DNA of 53,142 bases from Phoronis australis (lineage: Eukaryota > Phoronida > Phoronidae), in the NCBI GenBank assembly GCA_002633005.1, contig NMRA01000192.1, forward strand, positions 354,982 through 408,123, given 5' to 3'. The translations under genes and the position numbers were made by a program. This document shows positions 14,001 through 26,000 of this stretch, piece by piece. The notes beneath the pieces are model-generated. The model made no database searches, had not been told where the DNA came from, and saw only the letters and a program-made list of their open reading frames with translations. Within the stretch, counting starts at the first letter, position 1. Each line of letters begins with the position of its first letter.

Positions 14001-17000
14001 CGTCACGCAGAGACATGTCGGAACGATTTAGACAGTGTGAGTGACAACAATTTGAATGCTCGTTATGTCAACGAAACAATTTGACTATTGAAATTTCCCG
14101 ACAGCAAGGATAGAGATGAAGACTACAGATTCGATTCACTACATTCAGAAGAAATGATTTCGACTGCTCGCTATCAAAGTACAGTGTTACAGTCAACCAC
14201 TGCCATCCAGCATGGGCGGCGCACCATAAGAGGCTGAGGGATATAGCCCCCATTTTTTTCAGTGCTGCGCCGCCCATGTCCAATACATTGCCATCTTCTT
14301 GTGACGTAGAGTAGGACTCGAGATAATGAATCCAATATCCTGAGCGTTTTGAAAAATTGCAAATTATACAAAAATGGAAGTTAAAGAATAGTTATTATGG
14401 AGTCCGAGTATTATTAAATTAGTGTATTCTGAGTGATTTACATCAAAGTGACATGGATGAGCATGCTAGTTTTATTTTGAGGTGACCAAATTCGACCCAA
14501 CTGGGATTAGACACTTGAAAGTAACTAATTAAATTAATACGTTAGTAAGGAAGTAACCAATTTAGTAAATAAAATGTTATTTAACATTGGTATGAAAACA
14601 GTTCTCGAAAATCAAAAAGTAGCGCAGGTGCTGGGGCTGATATAAAATCTGAAGGAATATGCAGAAAGAGAGGCGACTGTGTGCAAAGAATAAATAAAAC
14701 CAAGCAAAACTTACCAAGCATAAAATAACAAAATTTGGCAACCTAGGTAACGTTGGCATACGCAACCTTGGAATAAAAAGTGGGTTAAAGCGTTGATAAA
14801 GGTTTTTTTTTGCAAAACCCTACACTTCACAGAGGAACTTCACGGTGGTGAATGGAATTCAGTCCATAGCTAATGTGCTAGTGCTGGCGACACTGAATAC
14901 ACACAAAGAAATTTCCCCCATACGTCACAGGGTAGATATCTGACACAAAACATTCCTGGTGACGAAGACTTACGTTATGCATGTTCTTAAAAACTTCTAC
15001 ATGTACACCGAAAACGTTCATTCTGTGGGGAACAAGCGAAATGGAGTTAGAATTAGGCAGTGCATGTGACATGGAATATGATGACTGGTAGTCCTTCAAC
15101 CCAAACGTGAATGCACGATACTGAATCTTTTGCATTTTTCAATCCTTTTGACATCATATGAGTGCCGTATAAGGAGGCATTTTCGTAAACTATAATGTAC
15201 CAGGGCAAAACATGTCATTTATGACAAAGTACCAAAAGCACGACTATAGATAATATTTAAACACAAAATACATCCATAACAATTGTTTTATTTTCATCTT
15301 TTGCAGTATTTCTAAATCAGATGCTTTTGCAAAATACAACAAACGGCAGTGCATGTTAGTTCAAGTCAAGTTTGGAATGTCCCATACGGACCCGGCTGAG
15401 GACAGCTCTAACGTACCGAGTAGCAGTCTTTTTTGTACTAAATCCACGTGATAAACATTCAATTTTCCATTTAATTTTTGTAAAAAAAAATGTGCTGTTT
15501 CATCGGAAATAAAAACAGCGACACAGTTTCGTATATTCAATATTATTGAGGTAAATCCATTCAAATTTTTTCAAGAGAATTATTCCTTGGAGATAAAAAC
15601 GACGTCACATTTTCTTTTTTACGCACAGAAACCACTAGAGCTCTATAACGAGCAAATAGTCTTATGATATTTAGAAGAAGAAAGCCAATGTGCCACATAT
15701 GCAAATAACCTGAGTAGTCGTTCTCGCAGTTAAATTCAATGATTCCCTTGTTGACGGGTATCTCGGAAGAAAATCTGCCGTTGAGACAAAATAACACTTG
15801 TCTCTGTCCTAATAAAATTCGTTTTCTAGTTATTGCAAAGTAAGAAATATCAACAGATTTCAAAGTGAATTATTTGAAAGTACATCGAAGTGTCACAACA
15901 GGTGTCTACATCTCCTAGAATCCGTATGCGGGCCGGATTGAGATCATCTCGATGTAGATATAACATTTACGTAGTACATATACCAGGAGAAAATGAAATT
16001 AAGGCTACGACAATTCTCCAGATGTTCCGGCGAAGACAGGTGCTTTCTAAACATCAGCTAATTTACTGCCAACGGTACCTTTTCCTTTCTTTTACCGCCA
16101 ATTATCAGTGATCATCGGTGTTAAAGAAGGCATGCTTATTGGCCCATCGGTTAGACTCCATTGTTGATTACAATGACTCTTTGTTAGCGACAACTTGCTG
16201 GTTATCGAGCCTATTTCCACTTACATGTACGTTTGTAAGCAATATGTACAGAACAACTTCATCGGCCAACTATTGACTCACGACTTATTTTCGTGACATG
16301 ATCTCTGGTGTAGTTTTTGTATTAGAGTGACACGAGTTTCCTATGTGATCTTGTTCTTTATAATGGCGCTTTTGCAACCAACGCGTGTGAGTCTTCACTT
16401 GTGGAATGAGGGTTTCCCCATCGGTGAGTAGGCCTACATTCAAGTCCTTGTTTTACTTGACAGACCCTCACATTTGGACTACCGATCACGTGTCCCAATG
16501 GCTTCAGTGGTCAGTGAGGGAGTACAGCCTGGTTGATCTTGATCAGCACAAACTTACTGCGATGACAGGACTACATCTTTGTAAGCTGAATAGAGAAGAC
16601 TTTATTCATCTCATTGGCCAATACAACGGAGAGATTCTGCACGCACACTTATCGTTTTTGAGGCAATGTAAGTTTATCATACAACCTGTTCATTGTTCAA
16701 CAAAATGATCTAGTCAATTCGTTAGGTCTGGGATGGAGTTAGGAATTCAAGTTACTTTTATAAATCCACATCTATAGCTTTCTAGGTGAACATGTGACGT
16801 CATTACAAGTTGCTGGCTTTCGCAACTGTTTCTCAGCTTATGGAGGCTGAATTATCCAACTTAAATATATCAAGGAATTCCCAGGACTAAAAGGGAAAGG
16901 CTGTCAACGATGCATATAAACGTAAAACAAGCAGGTTTCACATAATTGCCACGGCTACAAAGTCTGCGGCTAACGTGGGTGCTTCAAAACCTCTTCGCAA

Positions 17001-20000
17001 ATAAATTAATCTAAACATGGAGGCACTCATGTTCGGTGTTCTAAAAATAAAGTGATGCTCCTAGTCTGGATTGTAAAACGTCAATTTGGTCGCTGGTGGA
17101 TCTAGGGTCTCTTAAAGGAGGGCTGCAGTTTCTGAAGGAAAAGATGCATCGGGGCTCCCTGGACCCGCGCCCCTAAGGATCTACACTCAACGTAAAGGCT
17201 CTATACTCTAACACATTGTATTCTCCCCATACGCTCTCTGCAGTGACCAAGCGTCAGTCAGGGAGGTCCAATTCCTCTCTCCAGTCCCGGAGAGCAGATG
17301 TCTCACTCGGACTTAGGAGGAATCTGGTTCCTCTGACTCGAGCTTGGCCACTTTGTCGCCATTGTCAGAGAATATCGGCCGGATAAAGAAATTTGCGAGG
17401 TTCAGTGTCTACTGGTCTGGTCCGGACTGGGATATTTAGAGGGTCATAGCAGGAATTCAGGCGCAGGCCAAGGATTTGTTTCCTGCCCTGCTACATTCAC
17501 TTGAATGACGTATTCACTTCACGCATTCGTATTTCAGCTCTTCGTTCGGGTGATCAGACAGCAATGAATTCAACCACTTATCGAACATGCGCGCTCACAC
17601 CTGACAAATCGACGAAGTTAGGTATGTATTGTATTATAGTGACATCTGGTGTGCAAAAGTGTGTCGAGGTCAATCACTCCGACTCTAATTCAACCGAAGT
17701 AGCGCAGGTGACGCTGGTTCGAAATTGGACATTGACGACAGTTGCTGTCTCTAATCAACATAAACAATGGTTATATAATATAACGAAATAAACTAAACAG
17801 AAAATACCTAAATTAGGAAGGGTATGGTTTAATGTTAAAAGTGACTTTTACTGATGAATTGGTCTTGATCTTTAAACTGTATATTTCATCCATTGGTGGT
17901 CTTGGTCAACCACACTTTTCAGAAGAAAAAGAACACACGCCTTTACCGACTTTGCACGTGCAGGGGTGCCCACCGTACCCGCAAAATCCGCTTATTCTAT
18001 CAAATTCTGACCAATAAGACTTCTTCACTTGCAATGTAGTTCATTTTCATACGAGCTTGTTGAATTTCCGATTTACTCCTTCGTCAGCTAGTAGAGCTAG
18101 GACAATTTCTCCCACATACATTGTACTTTTCACAATCAAAGGACATGGAAACAATGTTACCGTGGTAACTAAGCTTGATAGAAACCCCGTAATGTGATTC
18201 CGCCATTACACCTTCAGGAAAGAACTTTCAATGTCAACGTTTATCTAAGAATTTGCACCTCGTATCTAAAACGAGCGTCTGTTAGAAGCAGCATCGATAT
18301 AACTCCAGCCGTAAACAATATTGAATATTTGGAATTTCGTTCTTTTAACCAGTGTTTATAATCTTCATGTTTTACATCACATGTGTACCATGACAAAACA
18401 TTGGCGTCATACCTGCCGTATTAGTGTGTTGTAAGTCGTACAATCATACCCTCTAATGGACCGTTTTATTTGCACTGAATTCATTCTTTCAAAGGAAGTG
18501 GACCGTCGTTTAAAATATATCTACAAGACATAACATCAAACAAATATTTTCCTAGTTGATTCTGCTTGTGTTTGTTCGTCAATATTTAAAGACGGTACAG
18601 TTTTCGGTAGTCTTATACGTGTAAGCCTATAAACAGTGGTGGGTCAGAATTAGGTCTTGATTGAGACCAACACACTCATCACGGGATGAGTGAGACTTCC
18701 GCGGCACATATCTTTGCATAACATCCCAAAACTTGTAACGAATAATATGACATAGAACTCATCAACTGGTCTTAAATATCGTAATCTGTCGGTTTTAGCA
18801 GCTATCTAAAACTCATTTGCAATTCATGAACACAAACGAATATTGCCGCATTACATGTAAGGGTCAAATATTCAGCAAGAAGTGATTACAATATTTGCTA
18901 AAATCTATGCGAAAAGCGATCTAGGTTTGTTTTTCCTTTGTTAGATCACGTGCAGTTGTCTTGGTGCGCTCCGTTAATCTGAGAGTGTGCGAGCTAGTGG
19001 TCGTAGACACCGCACCTGTCCGACTGGGTATAGGGATACGTCTTGCCGTTCTGTTCGCCTCATTGACAGATATTAGCCATTGTTCGAGTGTGTTCAACGG
19101 GTCCTTGAAAGTTAAATACCCCACTCTTGACAACTTTGATAAAAACGATTTACACATCGTTCAAACACTTCACCGGATTGAATAGGCGAGGAGTAAACAA
19201 TTATTTGCCAAGTAGCCGGTGTACATTTAAGGTGTTTACCTTGCCCTGTCTTGTTAGCAATTCCTTCTCGCGATACACAAACTCCTATTGGCTAATGAAT
19301 TAGAGAACTGTAACGACGACTTGCTATTGGTCGGCTATCTGTCTGTGGTTTTGTTTGATATTTACACGAATTTTCCAAAAGAGTGTACAATGAAAAAGAC
19401 CATAACTATAAGATGGTAACACTCACTATTTCGCTGGATTCCAATGCCATTCTGTCTATTCAACGCTTGTAATCCGGCCATGCAAGGTTTCAATCAGCCG
19501 GAGTATTTCCATTCCTGTGCCTTTGCGGGATTTCACGGGATGATGAAGTCCCTGTCGACGTATAATTATTATTGTGATCAAACAGGTATTTATCAACTAC
19601 ACGGAGCATTATTGTAATAGTGTAATAGCTTTGTGCATTCAGTTTCCTAACACAACGAATCAGTTTGTTTCGTCGTCAACCAAATTTTATCAGTCACCGA
19701 GAAAATGCGTGTATTTTGTCATCATCGTATTTGAGGATTGCAATTTGTTTTTTCCATTCGGGGCAACCAGGCAGCGCATCAATCGTGGTCATTGTTGTAT
19801 CTATTCATTTGGTCTCACATGAGCTTAAGATACTTACGCAGGAATTACCGTCACAGTTTACATGTTTCAGACGGCGGATACAGTCGAGGCTCTTGGGCCG
19901 CTCCTCCAGCAAGTCCACAGACGTCAGGTAAACTCAAGCATAATGTTTACCAGCTGTATGAAATATTTAAACCTGACTTTATAATGATGGAATGTTTGAA

Positions 20001-23000
20001 AACAACGATACACTTAGGGAAACTGCACTAGGTGTATTATAAAATAAGATGAACAAGGTTGCCAAGCCTGGTCTTATTTTTTCGATACATTTACAGTCCT
20101 TTTAAAATATTTAGCGGAGTTTTTTTACAGAAAGGTTCATCTTAAGATACAAGCACGCCCAGTGGGCGGGAAAAGAAACAGTTTCCCCAAATATCAGCGT
20201 CAGGTGGTTTACGTCGGGGAATATACCTGATTGAATCATAAAACTTTCCCATAGGGAACGGAAGCCAAAACCGTAACTAATGTAAATTTCCGACATAAGT
20301 TCCTACAATACCTTTGGAAAAATCATACATCGATGCGTTGTGTATTAAGCCTCTTGGTTTCAGTTTTCGCGCCTGATACATGTACCAGCATTGATATACC
20401 CAAGTGTATTTTCCTCACTTCCATTTATACTTCCGGGCCTATACTTGGATTTGGCCTTTGGTCCTTCACCAGTTTTTTTTCCAAATTAACTCCCCGAGCT
20501 TGCTTGCAGTTAACTCCGGTTGCCGTCGCGTTTTCCTAGCCTCTTGGGATACATCTTACTGCCGACATGTACGCTAATAAGGTCAACCACCAAGCAACGT
20601 CTCGTACAAATCGGAGAGTTGCCATTAAAATAAATTGATTATCCTCAAATTTGCAGCCGCGAGGATAATTACCAAAACAACCGATGAGCTTCATTATGAA
20701 AAAAATCCTTACATAATTGTCTGGTCGGCACGTTTATCAGCTCAAACGCATTGCACTGACAAACCCGTACGTGTCTGAGACATAATTGTGCATGCCTAAA
20801 CGCCATTAGACACGAGAAATCAGTCGAGTCTAGTGTGCACCAACTTTTTGCTGTTTTGAAGATGGGACCCAATAATAATCATTATTGGGTCCTAGCTTGA
20901 AGTAGGATCAGGCTATGAAATAGTTCACGCTAAGCTTGTAACGTCTCGTTTGGAAGAGCCGTGGCTGTCCATGTTTTCTGTTACTGCCAGCACCTGTAAC
21001 TCTTTAGTCTGACTAGGTGCATGGAGTCAATCATTTGAGCAATTATTACGTGGAGAAAATGTCATGTATGGCCTAGACATTATCAGTAGCTTTTTAAACC
21101 CATCAGGGGACAATGAATCTATTGTAGTCGGACGAGATGGATCAGTTACAATGAACCATTTGTTTTCATTAGGATAGTCTCTACAATAGGACCCCAAACG
21201 TGTCTTTTGCTGCATAAAAGAACGCATGCAGTCAACAAAACGACCGTTTAATCGAATTAATTTTGACAATTTTGGCTAACCTCTGACTTCTCTTACTGGC
21301 AACATAAGATACTAGGTTTCGGACCTTTTACGCTTTGTTGTATTGTGTCGTGCCTATTTGCAATGCCTGTTTACCCGACTCCCGTTACGTGAGTATTTAG
21401 TAGGTATAACTTACTGTGATCTTGGCCATTACTCGAGTAAACATGTAGTGACTATAGAAATGAAGCCACATACATGAAAGGGTAACTCGTGTAAACAAGA
21501 GTTAGTTCTTTGTATCGCTGCTAGTCTTTGCTCGTGTAACTGCTGATATCATATTTTAGCAGCCGAACGCCAATAGGACCCCTTGACTGTCGGAATTTGA
21601 GCTGTCTTAGAGTTACTTAACATGTACTACGTGAATTTTCAAGCTGTGAAGTTCAAAACAAAATAATCGAGACTGGTGGACATTGGTTTCCACATGTTAT
21701 AAGTGAATATAAAACACCCTTACAGATGGCTCAGTCGCCAACATACACCTGTACGTCTTGTCTAGTGGCAGAACGTTTTTTGCATATAGAGAGTCAGTGG
21801 GGAGAAGAGAGGCAGGAGGGGAGGAGAGGGGGTGGGGAAGGAACGGAGAAGGAGAGGGGAAAAGGATTGAGGGATGTAGGAAAGATTGAGTGAGGGAGAG
21901 AGAGGGAACGCGATGTAAGTCTAATGAGTATTTGATAGTTAATCAATAAAGTGAAACAGACAAGCAGTTTGCAAGATATACAATGAGCAAATGAGGCTTT
22001 CATCTAAAAGACGTTCCCATCATATCCGGCATTTACTGCACACTTTGGAAAAGAAATCGAGTTTGAAGTTTATAGGCTTTAATTTATTACTTTGTCAGTG
22101 ATAAAGGGTGGCGTACGGCCATTGTTTACTAAGGATAAATAGGATATCTGAGATATTTTTCAGAGCAAACGTTTAAAAAAGGATTGAGTAAACATTGGGA
22201 AATAATAAGCGTAGTTAGAAACAAAATCTGTACTTTGAAGGAAATGTGGATTTTCCGGCAATATTTCTTCTCGGTTTTTATTTTTGTGGGAAGTTAGAGT
22301 AATAAAATGAGGTGGTTAATTGATAATTCGTGAACCGATAATGAAACTTTTCTGTGTATGTTCAAAATCCGGGACAAAGCGTTTTTTCATTGGGTTCACT
22401 AGAATGTTTCGCATATAAGCTGATGTGCCTAAGTATAGTTTATAGGGGCAGGTGGACGTACTATGTAAAGGCGCAGGCCTTATTATGAATATTGGCACAT
22501 ACGTTGTCCTCGACAAAAGCACTTAATCTTTGCCATGCGAAGTATTTTTCGCGACTTAATTTGACAACGCGTTACAACTCTGATAAGACGCCCTGTTAGT
22601 CGCATTTATGAAGTTGAACTTAACTAGCAGGAATAACAGTTCAGTTCTGTTATAAACGCCCAACGCCGGTTTTTACTGCTTTCACATTTGTAAAGCACTT
22701 GCAAAGGTAATACGTAATTATTAAAACCAGACCTGATTTTTTTATAGCGCTTGAAAAGAAGTTAAATATGTTTGATTGACAAGAACTGTTCAACGTCCCG
22801 GTAATGAGTGAAAAACAAATCAAATGTTCAACGCTAAATACATGTACATGTACATGCGGTATGTGTATTTTATCCTATGTTGTTTGCAAGATTTATAACT
22901 ACGTTACACGAGCCAGATAGCTAAGAATACTAAAAAATAAATCGGAGGTGTGCCTATATCCGCAACACTTCGCGCAAATGGTTCGCAAATACGCGCGTGC

Positions 23001-26000
23001 GCTTCACCCCGGATATACACTAGGAGCAGCTTCGAATATTCGCTTGTTTAGCGAGACGTCATTTCTACGTTTTGGACTCAGTCGAATACAATTAAACTGC
23101 CAAAATTAAAATCAATAATAATCACTAGTCCAAATTTAAGTTCATTTTTAATTTACTAAGAACTCTTTTACCTGGACAATCTTATCTTTTCAACTCTCCG
23201 GGAGCATACGCATTGGGTGCAACTGTTGTCGGACCGATTTTTAAGCAGGAAGTTGCATGTACACATCGGTTTGTATTTTAAGACACATCTTCTTGTCCAA
23301 TCCTTGCGTTAGCATTTTTAGTTGTCAAAACGATTGTTTTGGGGAAAATTCTAATTAAAAGCACTTACTAAAGTATCGGGCAATATTCTATAATATCGAA
23401 TAGGGACCATGGCAACGCTATCACTTAAAAAATTCTCCAAAACCAATCAATTCTAATTCTGAGGTTATGCTCACAAGTTCCAAGAATTTCTAAAAGCCAT
23501 ATGCATGAATTCAACAGACACAGTAAACCCAATTATTTCCTACAAAAACTGCGTAACGTTCAACATACAATTTATAATTATTCGTAATTTTGGCTGGTTC
23601 AATGTGGCTTAAACTAATCCTCATGTGGTCAGCGGGTTGTAAAGTCTCTCACAAGGCCTTCCCAAATTCAGCATTAGGTTTTTTAGTTTTGTAATTTACA
23701 TGGCATGAAACAAACGCACTAGAGAGATTAAATGTGAATTGGTCCTTTTGTATCTATTTACTCGTTTGTCTGTGATTTGTATCGTACATGTACATGTAAC
23801 CTAACGTACATCAAAGTGTTACTCTCTTTAGCTTACCACCAGCCAAGCTTTCCAAGTATGGTCACCCCACACCCATCAGGCCTGGATGTGACTCCATGGC
23901 GTAGCCAGAACACAATAGGTAAGATCATAAAACTAAACACTGACAATTTCCCCTTTACATGTACGTGTTGGCCAGTATCGCCCGCGACGTCACAATGAGT
24001 CTCTACACCCGAGTTCCGTATGCTGTCTGACTTCGAATACGAATTACAGAATCGGACCACCGTCGCATTCAGGCACTCGAGAGTGTTCACTTATTGCAAC
24101 GGATCTGATGGATTTTTGATCTTGTCTTTTTCCCCTATCTGACCCGTATTATCACCCCCAATGAACTGAGTTGGGATGACTCCTAGCTTGTGATGTACAA
24201 CGTGCAGTTCAGGCTCGAGATTCATATACAATACGGTACACTCCAACTGAATAATTTTGTCAAAACATATATCAATTCGAGCACAACAACACTTCTGTAT
24301 CTATTACCATGCGTTTTTCAGATCCATACAAACTGTTTGGACCAATGTCAAGTCGTCTTTCAAATTCGGGTAAGTTGCATTCATATATACATATACGACG
24401 TGAACTTTTTAAATAGACTGTTGTTCCCTGTCACTGTCTTCTCAGCATTTCGAATGATGATTTTCAATGGACGAGGTATTCATTTTGGAAATGAAGGGTA
24501 TATCTAAATTAATAGCGATGGCGTACCATTTACTGTTGCTAGCTTCGTTTTCAAAGCGAACACGCTTGCAATATATGTTAGGAGTTTTGTGTTTCGTATA
24601 GTTCCGTCTACTTTCAATAAAAGAGATTTTCACGCACTGTTATGTAACCATCTAAGTAGTGTTTTGAACAACAATAAATACTGATCTAAAACCTATTTTC
24701 TTCACTTTTTGCGAGTAAAAATTGTCGAGAATCATACTAAATGTAAACATAAAGAATATGTGGGTCGCCAATTTTGTTTTTGCAAATTTATTCCTAGGCC
24801 TTTTATGAACAGAAGTAGCGACAATTCTCCTAACTGAAACGGTTCACGAAGAGTTTTTAAAAAATCATACAGTGAAGAGTCCTGGCATTCTGTGGCATTG
24901 TAAGGCTTTGCTAAACTCAAACATTTTGGAAATTGATGAGCACATTGCAAAGGAATACGCAAACCACCGGAAGAGATACGTCGAAAATACGAACGGAGAT
25001 ATACGCCGTATAAGTCGATGATCAGGCGACAGCGTTGTTCAACTAAATTACGCAAATATTTTACATTAAACCTGCCGTTTTTCTGCAGTAAATCGAAAAA
25101 ATATGTTACTGAAAAAAAAAACGTGTTTTCATGTTTTCTATTTATCTGGCCATTAAAAAATAGCAATGTGACAAACTGCATGTTGTATGGTTAACCGATG
25201 GCCGTAGCTTGTCAGTTCAGTGTCCGACCAAACAACTACAGTAATCGCTGTGGCTTTCCTGAAACAGGTTCTATATTTATAGCATTGCAGACTGCAGCCA
25301 ATATCCCAGTCGCAGATTTCAAAATATACATGTACACAAAAGTATCACGAAATATGCACGCTCTCGCGTCGCAGCAAAGACAGGAACAGAATCAGGTCTG
25401 AAACGAGAGAAATTGTGTGAACCTATATGGTGATCAGTTTACAGCTGACGAGTTGTTTGGCGCCCGTTTTCGTTTCGTTTTCTTTCATGGTCGCATGACA
25501 TGCAAAATTCTTTGTGGCTATAAATATGGGTCACATTTTAGCCAATGGAAACTGAAGATTCTCGAGTTAATGCTTTCTAAGCCAATGAAAATGCACGAGT
25601 CATTTTTAGACGGTAAAATTTTGAATCCAAAGGTCACAGGAGTACAAAAGGGAATAACAAAAGGATATGTTTGTTCAGAATAAACTGTTGTCTAGCAACT
25701 ATTTTAAACTGTGTTGAAAATAAGATGTTTGGAAATGTCGGCTGGTATTTGACGAACTATTAACTTAAAGCTGGTGAAAGAATAACAAGCGTGTCAACTT
25801 GTGATTTCACACCGAAGACCTGCTGCGAGTTAGGCATCACGGCCGAGACTTTCCTCTGGACCATCCGATGAGTCCGCCATCTGCTTTCGGTGAAAAATAA
25901 AACCAAATCCACGAAAAACATAAAACATGAGATTGAAGAAAAAACTAGACCTTAAGACAGAAAGACGTACATATTGCTTTCAACTAGTCTTACCCCAAGT

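Larger units (their letters stand above)
10756..16463 (+). other. Unique part of gene A's first visible intron
   Basis: No exon recognised. Holds the GT/GC tract at 12231 and the 68-bp foldback repeat at 14211. Together with the duplicated segment the intron spans 8072-16463; its true length is about 1.4 kb less if the duplication is an artefact. Confidence 0.7.

Noticed and set aside
24732-25181. 149-codon frame on the - strand inside a gene A intron
   Set aside because: No recognisable domain; by a rough stop-frequency estimate about one frame this long is expected by chance in 53 kb of AT-rich sequence.
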